Part shown: piece after piece, positions 10,986 through 20,548 of the stretch
How positions within the stretch are numbered: position 1 is the stretch's first letter
How the letters are laid out: every line of letters starts with the position of its first letter
Origin: Lachnospiraceae bacterium
GTDB taxonomy: Bacteria; Bacillota; Clostridia; Lachnospirales; Lachnospiraceae
Assembly: GCA_024690605.1 (NCBI GenBank)
Contig: JAILOV010000034.1
Span: 1 to 64,000, forward strand
Direction: 5' to 3'
DNA: 64,000 bases
Program-made: the position numbers and the translations under genes
Notes under the pieces: generated by a model
Seen by the model: only the letters and a program-made list of their open reading frames with translations
Told to the model about the DNA's origin: nothing
The model's database searches: none

Positions 10986-11927
10986 ATGGCAGTCCGTACG
11001 GAAGAGATGCGCTATGATTCCCGTGACCGGGAAACCAAGCTGTACGCGAAAAAATGGATCCCGGAGGGAGAACCGAAAGCGATCCTGCAGATCGTGCACG
11101 GCATGAGCGAGGCGATCGAACGCTATGACGAATACGCGACCTGGATGGCCGAGCGCGGCATCATGGTGATCGGTAACGATCATCTGGGGCACGGGAAATC
11201 CAAAACGGAAAACGGCACGTGGGGATATTTCTGCAAACGGGATCCCGCGACCGTTTTGGTACGCGATGTGCACCGGTTAAAAAAGATCGTTCAGGAGGAG
11301 CACCCGGGTGTGCCGATCGTTATCATGGGACACAGTATGGGGGCGATCATTGCGCGGGAGTACATCAGCCGCTATGGCACCGGGATCTCCGGCGCGATCC
11401 TGCAGGCAACCGGTATGCAGAACATGAATACCGTGCGGACGGCCAAAGTGCTTGCAAAGATCATCGGCACCTTCTGCGGGGACAGGCATCGTTCCGCGCT
11501 GATCAACGGGATCGTCTTCGGACATTATAATGACCGGATCCCCAAGCCCTGCGCGGCTTCAGCGTGGCTGTCGCACAATGAGGAAAACATCAAAAAATAC
11601 GAGAACGATCCTGCCTATGGTTTCACCTTCACGATCAACGGATTCCTGACACTGGGAGAACTGATCCGACGCACGCAGGATGAGGATGATATGTACAACA
11701 TCCCCAAGCGTCTGCCGATCCTGTTAGCCTGCGGAAAGGAGGATCCGACCGGCGGCTATGGCAAGGGGATCGAGGAATTGTATGAGAATTACAAAAATGT
11801 CTGCCACATCGAGGATGTGACATTGAAGCTTTATGACGGCATGCGGCACGAGATCCACAATGAGACGGACAGGCAGCAGGTATATGAGGATGAATATGCC
11901 TTTATCATGCGCGTCATCGGACAGTGA
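10986..11927 (+). CDS. Alpha/beta hydrolase (monoacylglycerol lipase-like)
   Basis: QIVHGMSEAIERYDEYATW, GHSMGAIIAREYI nucleophile elbow. Confidence 0.85.
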   Translation: MAVRTEEMRYDSRDRETKLYAKKWIPEGEPKAILQIVHGMSEAIERYDEYATWMAERGIMVIGNDHLGHGKSKTENGTWGYFCKRDPATVLVRDVHRLKKIVQEEHPGVPIVIMGHSMGAIIAREYISRYGTGISGAILQATGMQNMNTVRTAKVLAKIIGTFCGDRHRSALINGIVFGHYNDRIPKPCAASAWLSHNEENIKKYENDPAYGFTFTINGFLTLGELIRRTQDEDDMYNIPKRLPILLACGKEDPTGGYGKGIEELYENYKNVCHIEDVTLKLYDGMRHEIHNETDRQQVYEDEYAFIMRVIGQ

Positions 11928-11933
11928 TCTCCG

Positions 11934-12413
11934 GTGATACGGATAAAGGGCGTCATTGTCCGCGAAGGAACGCGGGATGACTGGGAGCCGGCAAAGAGGC
12001 TTGCCTGGCGGGTGTTCAACACCTATGACGCGGCGGATTATACGGAACAGGGAATAGAGACGTTCCGGGAATTCCTCGAAGACGGATCTCTTTATCAGAT
12101 GTTTCTCGTCGGGAGTTACCGGCTGTTTGTCGCAACACTGTACGGAAGAATGGTCGGCATGCTGGGATTGCGGGAACGTGCGCACATATCCCTCCTGTTT
12201 GTTGACGGTCAGTGTCATCGCAACGGAATCGGCAGTGCGCTCGTGGAGCTCGCGGCGGAGACGGTGGCAAAGGAAGCGAGAGGAAACGCGCTTTCCGTGC
12301 ACGCATCGCCCTATGCGGTGGAGTTTTACAGAAAGCTTGGTTTTTCGGCAACGGAAACGGAGCGGAAACAGGACGGCATCCGTTTCACGCCGATGATCCT
12401 GGAATTGGAGTAG
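11934..12413 (+). CDS. GNAT family N-acetyltransferase
   Basis: GQCHRNGIGSALVELAAE, ALSVHASPYAVEFYRKLGF acetyl-CoA binding motifs. Confidence 0.85.
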   Translation: MIRIKGVIVREGTRDDWEPAKRLAWRVFNTYDAADYTEQGIETFREFLEDGSLYQMFLVGSYRLFVATLYGRMVGMLGLRERAHISLLFVDGQCHRNGIGSALVELAAETVAKEARGNALSVHASPYAVEFYRKLGFSATETERKQDGIRFTPMILELE

Positions 12414-12418
12414 CGGAA

Positions 12419-13240
12419 TTGGGGAAGGTTTTTGATCTGGACAGCCCGTTGATGCGGGGATTATCGCGGATGGCAGATATCATCTGGCTGAATCTGCTGA
12501 CGCTCATATTCTTTATGCCGGCGATCGGACTGTTTACCCTTACCGTGTCCGCAGGACTGCCGGTGCCGCTCATCATCCTGATTACCTGGGCGGCATCGCT
12601 TCTGGTCGGACCGGCTTATACGGGACTTCATTATGTGCTTTTGAAGATGGTGCGTGACGAGGAAGGGTATATCACAAAGGGATTTTTCAAGTCCTTCCGG
12701 GAGAATTTCCGTCAGTCGATCGCACTGGCTGCCGTTGTTGCTTTTGTCACGGCGGTGCTGGCGGCGGATCTGTGGCTTCTTACGGTGCCGCAGGCCGGTT
12801 CGTTTCCCGTCATGCTGCGTATCCCGATCCTGGTGGTGACGGTCTATCTTTTTATGGTCTCTTTGTGGATCTTTCCGCTGGAGGCAAGGTTTGTCAACAA
12901 GGTATCGAAAACACTGAAAAACGCGTTTTTCATGTCGATCCTCGCGTTTCCCAGAACCCTCGGCATGGCGGTGATGACGCTGTTACCCGTGCTGCTCTTC
13001 TGGTTTTTCGGCCTGCGGCTGGTCCCGTTCCTGATCATGTTCGGGATCTCCGGTCCGGCATTTGTGAGTGCGCTGCTTTATAACAAGATCTTTAAACGAT
13101 TTGAGCCCGAGGAGGAGGCGACCTCATCGGATGAGGAATTTGTCCTTGCGGAAGACGCCGAAAAGTCCGATAATACGGCAGAGGAGATCGGAGAAGATAA
13201 CGTGAAGTCTGAGGAAGGCGGTAACGGGGAAGATGACTAA
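12419..13240 (+). CDS. YesL-like DUF624 membrane protein with acidic C-terminal tail
   Basis: Candidate TTG start at 12419 or ATG at 12452 (track start 12212 lies inside the GNAT gene); LMRGLSRMADIIWLNLLTLIFFMPAIG typical of DUF624. Confidence 0.7.
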   Translation: MGKVFDLDSPLMRGLSRMADIIWLNLLTLIFFMPAIGLFTLTVSAGLPVPLIILITWAASLLVGPAYTGLHYVLLKMVRDEEGYITKGFFKSFRENFRQSIALAAVVAFVTAVLAADLWLLTVPQAGSFPVMLRIPILVVTVYLFMVSLWIFPLEARFVNKVSKTLKNAFFMSILAFPRTLGMAVMTLLPVLLFWFFGLRLVPFLIMFGISGPAFVSALLYNKIFKRFEPEEEATSSDEEFVLAEDAEKSDNTAEEIGEDNVKSEEGGNGEDD

Positions 13241-14711
13241 TCGGATAAAGGGATTGATCAAACAGTACTCTCAATGGTTCGCGCCGATCATTGTGTTTGT
13301 GATCGCGGTTTTTATCATTCTGGCCTTTTTCCTCGATCACACGATCCTGGATTCTCATGACCGTGCGCGGGCAGAGATCGTTGCGGAGGCCCTGCTTCTG
13401 GAGCGCAAGGTGGAAAGCAAGCTTGTGGATGACCGCGCGATCGTCAGGTCTATGCAGCAGACTTTTGCTAACGTCTCGTCGGAGTCGATGACGCAGGAGG
13501 AAGATGACGGGACGTTCGCCGGGATCCTGAACAATGCACTCCGCGCGGGAGAAGGCTATCTCGCTCTGGTGGTCGATCAAAAGGGAAATGCGGTCGATGC
13601 CGCCGGTGAACGGGTGTCTGTCGCGGATCTTCCCTGGTATACGGAGATCGCCGAGATGGCAGCCGGTGATGTGAAGTCTTTTCATGTCACGGATGACGGT
13701 CTGAAGGGCAATGACGCAGTGGTGAGCGCCGGCGCATTCAACTTTTCGGGCGGCAGCAGCGGTGTCTGCCTGTATTTCAATAACACATGGATCCCGGTCC
13801 TCGCCGTGACCGGAAAGGGAAAAGCGCTGATGACGATCGTCGGTGATGACGGCACCATCCTCATGCGCAGCGATGTTTCGGATTACTTTATCCGCGGCAA
13901 CAATTACTGGCAGCTGATCGGCGGAGATGCGCCGTCTTCGGCGAAGAATCATATCCGGCGCAAGGACAGCTATGCGATCTATCTGGCACAGAACAACTAT
14001 ACGGTCATCGAAGTTCCGATGCAGACGGATGTGCCCTGGGCGGCCTGTGTGAGTGTGAGCGGCAATTACATCGATTCGATCGCGTCGGCTTATTTCCAGA
14101 GTACGAAGACACTGGTGATCGAGCTGCTGATCGCTGTGGTCGGTTTCTTCGCTCTGCTGATCATCCTCAATGTGATCTCCAAGATCAGGCGCCTCAAAGA
14201 GAGTCAGGCGCTCGGCGAGAAGGCCGATCACGACCAGCTGACGGGGTTGCGCAACAAGGCGGCGACCGAGCGGGATATTCAAGAGTTCATGGATGCGAAT
14301 CCGAATACGCAGTCGATCCTGTTCATTCTGGATATCGATGATTTCAAAAGTGTTAACGACACCATGGGTCATTCCTTCGGGGATGATGTGCTCCATGAAT
14401 TCGGTTTCCGTCTGGGTTCGATGTTCCGGGCCACCGATATCGCAGGCCGTATCGGCGGTGATGAGTTTATGGTGTTTGTCAAGAACATCCCGGATGAAGC
14501 GACGATCGAAAAGGAAGCGAAGAAGATCCGGGAATTCATCAGCTCTTTCCGCGCGGGCGAAGGTGTCAAACGCGAGATCACGGCCAGTTCCGGCGCGGCG
14601 GTCTTCCCCGCGGACGGCAGCAGTTTCGAAACGCTCTACAAATCCGCCGATAAGGCGCTTTACGAATCCAAGCGCAGCGGAAAGCGGCAGTTGTCGTTCT
14701 TCCGGCACTGA
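13233..14711 (+). CDS. Diguanylate cyclase with periplasmic sensor (Cache-like) domain
   Basis: Two TM segments flank an extracytoplasmic domain; RIGGDEFMVFV (GGDEF) with DHDQLTGLRNKAATERDI. Confidence 0.92.
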   Translation: MTNRIKGLIKQYSQWFAPIIVFVIAVFIILAFFLDHTILDSHDRARAEIVAEALLLERKVESKLVDDRAIVRSMQQTFANVSSESMTQEEDDGTFAGILNNALRAGEGYLALVVDQKGNAVDAAGERVSVADLPWYTEIAEMAAGDVKSFHVTDDGLKGNDAVVSAGAFNFSGGSSGVCLYFNNTWIPVLAVTGKGKALMTIVGDDGTILMRSDVSDYFIRGNNYWQLIGGDAPSSAKNHIRRKDSYAIYLAQNNYTVIEVPMQTDVPWAACVSVSGNYIDSIASAYFQSTKTLVIELLIAVVGFFALLIILNVISKIRRLKESQALGEKADHDQLTGLRNKAATERDIQEFMDANPNTQSILFILDIDDFKSVNDTMGHSFGDDVLHEFGFRLGSMFRATDIAGRIGGDEFMVFVKNIPDEATIEKEAKKIREFISSFRAGEGVKREITASSGAAVFPADGSSFETLYKSADKALYESKRSGKRQLSFFRH

Positions 14712-14740
14712 ATAGGTGAAAGGCACTGTTTTTCGTCAAA

Positions 14741-14774
14741 TTGCACAATAAAACAGGGAAATCTTTGTGCAATA
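14741..14774. promoter_or_regulatory. Inverted ATTGCACAA ... TTGTGCAAT half-sites upstream of the sugar ABC ATPase
   Basis: ATTGCACAA 14741-14749 and TTGTGCAAT 14766-14774, perfect 9-bp inverted repeat with 16-nt spacer. Confidence 0.5.
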
Positions 14775-14862
14775 ACACCATAGGCAAGGCCCCGGATTTC
14801 GGGTAAAATATTTGTGTTTGGCAACTATTGGCATTGTTTCACTTCAAATGCAGGAGGAAAAA

Positions 14863-15972
14863 ATGGCAAGTTTATCACTCGAAAACATTACCAAGGTTTA
14901 TCCCAATGGATTTGAGGCGGTCAAGAGCTTCAATCTGGAGATCCAGGACAAGGAGTTCATCATCTTCGTCGGTCCTTCCGGATGCGGCAAGTCCACGACC
15001 CTTCGTATGATCGCAGGTCTGGAGGATATCTCCGGCGGCACGCTCAAGATCGGTGACCGCGTGGTCAATGATGTGGAGCCCAAGGATCGTGACATCGCGA
15101 TGGTCTTCCAGAACTACGCTCTGTATCCGCACATGTCCGTTTATGATAATATGGCATTCGGCTTAAAGCTCCGCAAGGTGCCGAAGCAGGATATCGACAA
15201 GATGGTCAAGGATGCGGCCAAGATCCTCGATCTGACCCAGCTTCTCGACAGAAAACCGAAGGCTCTGTCCGGCGGTCAGAGACAGCGTGTGGCCATGGGC
15301 CGTGCGATCGTCCGTAACCCCAAGGTTTTCCTGATGGACGAGCCGCTGTCCAACCTGGATGCCAAGCTCCGTGTCCAGATGCGTACCGAGATCGCGAAGC
15401 TCCACCAGAGACTGGGCACCACGATCATCTATGTTACGCATGACCAGACCGAGGCTATGACGCTCGGTACCCGTATCGTCGTCATGAAGGACGGCGTCAT
15501 CCAGCAGGTCGATACGCCTCAGAACCTCTATGACAAGCCGCAGAACCTGTTCGTCGCCGGCTTCATGGGATCTCCGCAGATGAACTTCCTCGATGCCGAG
15601 GTTGCCGTCAACGGTGACAAGGCTGCTCTCAAGTTCGCAGGTCAGGCCATCGAGCTTCCGCCGGCCAAGTCCAAGAAGCTGATCGACGGCAATTATGCAG
15701 GCAAGACCGTCACCTTCGGTATCCGTCCCGAGAACGTCTACGATGACGAGGCGCGTGTCTCCATGGCACAGGCAACCTTTGAAGCCACGATCAACGTCTA
15801 CGAGCTTCTTGGTGCCGAAGTTTACCTGTACTTCGATCTCGCCGGCTTCCCGGTCACTGCCCGTGTCAATCCGCGCACGACCGCTCGTCCGGGCGACAAG
15901 GTCAAGTTCGCGTTCGACGTCGAGAAGATCCACGTCTTCGACAAAGAGACCGAGAGCGTGATCACAAACTGA
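14863..15972 (+). CDS. msmX: MsmX/UgpC-type ABC sugar transporter ATP-binding protein
   Basis: FVGPSGCGKSTTLRMIAGLE, LSGGQRQRVAMGRAIVR, plus C-terminal TOBE/regulatory region; RBS AGGAGG before ATG at 14863. Confidence 0.93.
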   Translation: MASLSLENITKVYPNGFEAVKSFNLEIQDKEFIIFVGPSGCGKSTTLRMIAGLEDISGGTLKIGDRVVNDVEPKDRDIAMVFQNYALYPHMSVYDNMAFGLKLRKVPKQDIDKMVKDAAKILDLTQLLDRKPKALSGGQRQRVAMGRAIVRNPKVFLMDEPLSNLDAKLRVQMRTEIAKLHQRLGTTIIYVTHDQTEAMTLGTRIVVMKDGVIQQVDTPQNLYDKPQNLFVAGFMGSPQMNFLDAEVAVNGDKAALKFAGQAIELPPAKSKKLIDGNYAGKTVTFGIRPENVYDDEARVSMAQATFEATINVYELLGAEVYLYFDLAGFPVTARVNPRTTARPGDKVKFAFDVEKIHVFDKETESVITN

Positions 15973-15979
15973 CGCGTTA

Positions 15980-16122
15980 GCTACGAGCCACGCGACAAGG
16001 ACAACGAAAAGCCGGGGCAAGCTTGCTTGCACCCGGTTTTTTGGTGGACTTGGCATGCGGCGAATGCCGCGCAGCGAGATGGAGCGCGAAGCGCGAAATC
16101 GAGCTGACGCGTGGCTCGTAGC
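15980..16122. other. Structured non-coding element: 15-bp inverted repeat enclosing nested hairpins and an intrinsic terminator
   Basis: GCTACGAGCCACGCG (15980-15994) and CGCGTGGCTCGTAGC (16108-16122) are exact reverse complements; three internal hairpins between. Confidence 0.7.
16011..16042 (+). terminator. Rho-independent terminator after msmX
   Basis: CCGGGGCAAG-cttg-CTTGCACCCGG stem followed by TTTTTT. Confidence 0.75.
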
Positions 16123-16129
16123 CCCCGTA

Positions 16130-16158
16130 TTGAAATCCCCTGTCCTTAATGCTAGAAT
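16130..16158 (+). promoter_or_regulatory. Sigma-A-type promoter for pgi
   Basis: TTGAAA - 17 bp - TAGAAT. Confidence 0.65.
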
Positions 16159-16199
16159 GATGAAAGCATCTGATATGGCCTGTGCCTAAGGAGGGAAAC

Positions 16200-17555
16200 A
16201 TGAGTACAAAAGTAACCTTTGACTATTCCAAAGCAACGCCCTTTGTCCGCTCGGACGAAATCGCCATGATGGAGAATCAGGTCGGATCGGCCGCGAAGAT
16301 CCTCAAGGACAGAAGCGGCGCCGGCAACGATTTCCTTGGCTGGATCGATCTGCCTGTCGCCTATGACAAGGAGGAATTTGCCCGGATCAAAGAAGCTGCG
16401 AAGCAGATCCAGTCCGACTCCGAGGTGCTCATTGTCATCGGCATCGGCGGCTCCTATCTCGGCGCGAGGGCGGCGATCGAATTCCTGCGGCATAGTTTCT
16501 ACAATGTGGTTGACCGGTCCGTGCGCAAAACACCGGAGATCTATTTCTGCGGCAATTCCATCAGCTCCACCTATCTGCAGGATCTGCTCGATGTTGTCGG
16601 TGACCGTGATTTTTCGGTCAACATGATCTCGAAGTCGGGAACGACCACGGAGCCGGGCATCGCTTTCCGTGTGTTCAAGGAAAAACTGATCGGCAAATAC
16701 GGCAAAGAGGGTGCCGCAAAACGCATCTACGCGACGACGGACAAGGCAAAGGGTGCCCTTAAGCAGGAGGCGGATGCCGCGAAATATGCGGAGTTCGTTG
16801 TGCCGGATGATGTCGGCGGTCGCTTCAGTGTGCTGACGGCAGTCGGTCTTCTTCCTATCGCGGTTTCCGGCGCGGATATCGACGAACTGATGAAGGGCGC
16901 CGCAGAAGGCAGAAAGCTTGCTCTCGAAACGCCTTATGCACAAAATGACGCGCTTCTTTATGCCGCGTTGCGCAACATTTTGTACCGCAAAGGAAAATCC
17001 GTAGAGGTGCTTGCCAACTATGAGCCTTCCGTCCACTATGTTTCCGAGTGGTGGAAACAGCTCTACGGTGAATCTGAGGGGAAGGATCAGAAGGGGATCT
17101 TCCCGGCGAGCGTTGATCTGACCACCGATCTCCATTCCATGGGTCAGTTCATTCAGGACGGCGCCCGCATCATGTTCGAGACGGTGATCCATGTAGAAAA
17201 GAGTCGTCACAGTCTGACGATCCCTTCGGAGGAATCCAATCTTGACGGCCTGGGATATCTGGCAGGCAAGACGGTCTCCTTTGCCAATGATGCCGCCATG
17301 AACGGCACGATCCTCGCCCACACTGACGGACAGGTACCGAATCTCATGGTCCATGTGCCGGAAATGAATGAATTCTATCTTGGAGAGCTTTTCTATTTCT
17401 TTGAGTTTGCCTGCGGAGTCAGCGGCTATCTGCTGGGCGTCAACCCGTTCAATCAGCCGGGGGTCGAGAGCTATAAGAAGAACATGTTTGCGCTCCTTGG
17501 CAAACCCGGCTACGAGGATATGACGGATGCGCTGAAGAAGAGGCTGGAAGGCTGA
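16200..17555 (+). CDS. pgi: Glucose-6-phosphate isomerase
   Basis: [48 protein letters not shown]. Confidence 0.96.
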   Translation: MSTKVTFDYSKATPFVRSDEIAMMENQVGSAAKILKDRSGAGNDFLGWIDLPVAYDKEEFARIKEAAKQIQSDSEVLIVIGIGGSYLGARAAIEFLRHSFYNVVDRSVRKTPEIYFCGNSISSTYLQDLLDVVGDRDFSVNMISKSGTTTEPGIAFRVFKEKLIGKYGKEGAAKRIYATTDKAKGALKQEADAAKYAEFVVPDDVGGRFSVLTAVGLLPIAVSGADIDELMKGAAEGRKLALETPYAQNDALLYAALRNILYRKGKSVEVLANYEPSVHYVSEWWKQLYGESEGKDQKGIFPASVDLTTDLHSMGQFIQDGARIMFETVIHVEKSRHSLTIPSEESNLDGLGYLAGKTVSFANDAAMNGTILAHTDGQVPNLMVHVPEMNEFYLGELFYFFEFACGVSGYLLGVNPFNQPGVESYKKNMFALLGKPGYEDMTDALKKRLEG

Positions 17556-17582
17556 GCATCCAAAGGTGATCCCGGAAATAAA

Positions 17583-17617
17583 GAAACGGTCCGGTTTCCG
17601 TCCGGGCCGTTTCTTTG
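17583..17617 (+). terminator. Rho-independent terminator after pgi
   Basis: GAAACGGTCCGG-tttccgt-CCGGGCCGTTTCTTT. Confidence 0.8.
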
Positions 17618-17797
17618 TCACACCACCTTCTTCATGTCAGAAGCTTTGATGCTGATGTTGTAATGTGTTCCGAAGGTGAACAGACTGGATACCTCGCGGA
17701 TATCATATTCCACTTTGGATCTTTCCAGTCGCTCCAGCATGTCATCCTTCTGGCTTTCGGAAAACAGTACGATCTTTGCTTTTTTACCGATGTTCAT
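17618..17797 (-). CDS. Small 59-aa hypothetical protein (below the 60-aa limit of the ORF track)
   Basis: Manual translation of the minus strand: MNIGKKAKIVLFSESQKDDMLERLERSKVEYDIREVSSLFTFGTHYNISIKASDMKKVV*; AGGGGGAAC Shine-Dalgarno-like sequence just upstream of ATG. Confidence 0.65.
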   Translation of the reverse strand: MNIGKKAKIVLFSESQKDDMLERLERSKVEYDIREVSSLFTFGTHYNISIKASDMKKVV

Positions 17798-17923
17798 GAC
17801 AGTTCCCCCTTTTGGTCCCCTTGCGCCGTTTCCGACGTGTTTATTGTTTACATATGCAATATACGGGGGTTCCTGTCTTGCTGCTTATCGTATTTTGAAC
17901 AGAGATGGATCAGAATTTGATGA

Positions 17924-17961
17924 AAACTGCCGGTGTATTTCTGTACCCGGCAGTTTTTCGA
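17924..17961. terminator. Bidirectional-looking terminator hairpin at the 3' end of the minus-strand block
   Basis: AAAACTGCCGG-tgtatttctgtac-CCGGCAGTTTTT. Confidence 0.75.
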
Positions 17962-17963
17962 AA

Positions 17964-18881
17964 TCAGGTCATAGCCTGTTTGATCTTTCCGGCGATGAAA
18001 TCGCGGTGATCGTCCTTAACCAGATAATAGAGCAGTGAATCCCGCACCAGAGCGGGCGGGAGACCGCGGCCGACCAGCTTGAAGTTGACAAAGCCGCGCG
18101 TGATATAGCCGGGCAGTTCTTCTCTGGAGACAAATCCGGAGCGTTTTCTGCACTCGGCAAAGGAAGGACGGATCGAACTGCCGATCCGGTTCGGACAGGG
18201 GAAGCGGGAGCCGGTATCGCCGGCCAGCTGCGCGCGCCCCTCATCAAGATAATGCTGTGTTCGTTTCGGACAATGCGGGAAGCAGATCTCGTCCACGAGG
18301 ATCTCAATGCGGCCGGCATCCGGTTCCAGCGCGCGGAGCACGGTCTCATCATGGTTCATGTCATAGTCGAGCACCAGGAGCGTGTAGTCTCCGGCAAGCT
18401 CCGCCTGCATTCCGCTCAGATCCGTGATCCGCTTTGTTGTGGAGGAGATCAGCGGAAATCGCGGAAATTTTCTGCGGATGTAATCCTCCAGAACTGGGGA
18501 GTTGACAAGCACCTGGTTGCGTCCGTTATCGGCGAGCTCCATGATCCGGTTGCAGAAAGGATCCGAAAGATGCTCTTCTCCGATCAGCGGATTGGTCCAG
18601 GTGAAACGGACGGGGATCTGTTCCTGATCGAAGTAGCCGAGGATCTTTTTCATGGTGTCCTCGGGAACGGAACCGAAGACAGCGCGTCCGCCGTTCCAGA
18701 TCGCCCCCGGGAAGGTGCCGTAGACGCTGCCGATCCGGTAGCCGTCCTCAAAGCAGTCGGGATATTCGCGCATCAGATCGATCAGTGCGTAGAACAGGTA
18801 GAAATGAACGCAGAAACCCGGCAGATGCCAGTAGACAGGGACAGGCTGCACAGATGATACTGAGTTTTCGGTGTTCATCAT
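17964..18881 (-). CDS. Conserved protein of unknown function, paralogue of the 26691..27662 product; weak resemblance to U32-type TIM-barrel proteins
   Basis: 305 aa; shares IGSxxGxFPxAxWNGGR, FTxTNPLxxEExLxDxFCN and EILVxxxCxPxCPxRxxHY with the 27.6-kb paralogue. Confidence 0.55.
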   Translation of the reverse strand: MMNTENSVSSVQPVPVYWHLPGFCVHFYLFYALIDLMREYPDCFEDGYRIGSVYGTFPGAIWNGGRAVFGSVPEDTMKKILGYFDQEQIPVRFTWTNPLIGEEHLSDPFCNRIMELADNGRNQVLVNSPVLEDYIRRKFPRFPLISSTTKRITDLSGMQAELAGDYTLLVLDYDMNHDETVLRALEPDAGRIEILVDEICFPHCPKRTQHYLDEGRAQLAGDTGSRFPCPNRIGSSIRPSFAECRKRSGFVSREELPGYITRGFVNFKLVGRGLPPALVRDSLLYYLVKDDHRDFIAGKIKQAMT

Positions 18882-18899
18882 ATCCTCCGTTTCGTTGTA

Positions 18900-19826
18900 T
18901 CAGGAATTGTCTTCATGTGGTTTTCCGGTGATCTCGATCCGTCCGTCGCGGAAGGAAACCTTGACTTTGTTGTCGGTCAGCTTCAGCTCATCCAGAAGCT
19001 CCTGTGGGACCTGCAACCGGTTGGCGCGATCCAGGACCACATATTCATCCTGCGTCTGTTCGTCACGCCAGTCGATATCGCTCTCCCGCACACGATCCGC
19101 GAATTCCTCCCGGAGCACGCGCTCGGAACTGATCTTGCCGTCCCGGATCGCGACGACGCGTTTCACTTTTTTTGAGAGCGCCATGTCATGTGTGACGATC
19201 AGGATCGTCTGTCCGTCTTTATTCAACTCCGTAAACAGATCAAAGATATAGTCGGCTGTTGCGGAATCCACGGACCCGGTCGGTTCATCCGCGAGAAGCA
19301 GCTTCGGCCGGTTGGCCAGCGCGATGGCAATGGCGATCCGCTGCTGTTCTCCGCCGGAGAGCATGTTCATCTTGCTGTTCTTCTTGTCGGCAAGTCCCAC
19401 CATTTCCAACAGTTCCATGGCTCTCTCTCTTCTGTGCCGCGAGCCGGACAGATTCATGGGCAGCATGATGTTCTCCAGCGCAGTGAGATAGGGCAGCATG
19501 TTGCGGCCGTTGTTCTGCCAGACAAAGCCGACGGTATCCCGCTTGTATCGGACGAGTTCCCGTTCCGTCATGGCGAAGAGATTTCTGCCGTCAACCCAAA
19601 GGGAACCGGCACTCGGCCGATCCAGACCGCCGATCATGTTCAAAAAGGTGGATTTTCCGCTGCCGCTGTTCCCGATCAGCGCGGTAAGTTCTCCCTTCTG
19701 CACGGTAAGATCCAGGCCTTGAAGAGCCAGAACCTCGGTGGTCTTTGTTTTGTAGATCTTGACAAGACCGTCCGCTTCCACCATGATATTAGATTTTTCC
19801 GTAACCGGCGCTTGTTCCTGTGGCAT
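18900..19826 (-). CDS. MacB/LolD-type ABC transporter ATPase with a C-terminal AbrB-like extension
   Basis: [59 protein letters not shown]-terminal [39 protein letters not shown]. Confidence 0.88.
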   Translation of the reverse strand: MPQEQAPVTEKSNIMVEADGLVKIYKTKTTEVLALQGLDLTVQKGELTALIGNSGSGKSTFLNMIGGLDRPSAGSLWVDGRNLFAMTERELVRYKRDTVGFVWQNNGRNMLPYLTALENIMLPMNLSGSRHRRERAMELLEMVGLADKKNSKMNMLSGGEQQRIAIAIALANRPKLLLADEPTGSVDSATADYIFDLFTELNKDGQTILIVTHDMALSKKVKRVVAIRDGKISSERVLREEFADRVRESDIDWRDEQTQDEYVVLDRANRLQVPQELLDELKLTDNKVKVSFRDGRIEITGKPHEDNS

Positions 19827-19852
19827 GAGAACCTCATTTACATAGAATCGCG

Positions 19853-20533
19853 TTACATCTGTTCTCCGTTCTGCAGTTCGATCGTCATATCCGCCGCGCC
19901 CATGAGGCCGACATCATGTGTTGTCATGAGCACCGTAATGCCTTCCCTGCGGGTCATTTCCTTAAAGATCTCCGTCACATGCGCTGCCATGGCGGAATCC
20001 AGCTCCGCGGTGGGTTCATCCGCGAAGATGATCGCCGGGTGATGGGCAAAGGCGCGCGCAATGGCCACACGCTGCTGTTCGCCGCCGGACATCTCGGCAC
20101 TCATGTGGGTCATGCGGTTGGCGAGCCCCACGAGCTTCAGGCATTCCTCCACGCGCGCCTGCGAGTCCCGGCCGATCTTCTGACCGGCCATACGAATGGA
20201 GAACTCCACATTCTGAAACGCGTTGAGCGACGGGATGAGAGAGACGGACTGGAAGACAAAGCCCATCTCCCGGCGCCGCAGGTTTTCCCGTTCGCGATCG
20301 GACAGTTCTGTGAGCGGCTGTCCGCGGAAGAACACCTCCCCTTCGGTCGGGTCATCCAGTGAGTTCAGGATGTTCATGAGCGTTGTTTTGCCCGAGCCGG
20401 ACCGGCCCTTCAGGATCGCAAAGGTACCTGCCGGGATGGCGATGTCGATCCCTTTGAGTGCCCAGAACTTACCCGCGGGTGTGTCAAAGGCCCGCTTCAC
20501 ACCGTTTGTTTGTATAATGAGATCCTGTGTCAT
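19853..20533 (-). CDS. MacB/LolD-type ABC transporter ATPase (second)
   Basis: ILKGRSGSGKTTLMNILNSLDDPTEG, MSGGEQQRVAIARAFAHHPAIIFADEPTAELD. Confidence 0.93.
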   Translation of the reverse strand: MTQDLIIQTNGVKRAFDTPAGKFWALKGIDIAIPAGTFAILKGRSGSGKTTLMNILNSLDDPTEGEVFFRGQPLTELSDRERENLRRREMGFVFQSVSLIPSLNAFQNVEFSIRMAGQKIGRDSQARVEECLKLVGLANRMTHMSAEMSGGEQQRVAIARAFAHHPAIIFADEPTAELDSAMAAHVTEIFKEMTRREGITVLMTTHDVGLMGAADMTIELQNGEQM

Positions 20534-20548
20534 ATATTCTCCTGTCAG

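Noticed and set aside
17615-18038. Plus-strand ORFs of 101 and 120 aa after pgi
   Set aside because: They run through two terminator hairpins and are antisense to the better-supported 59-aa ORF.
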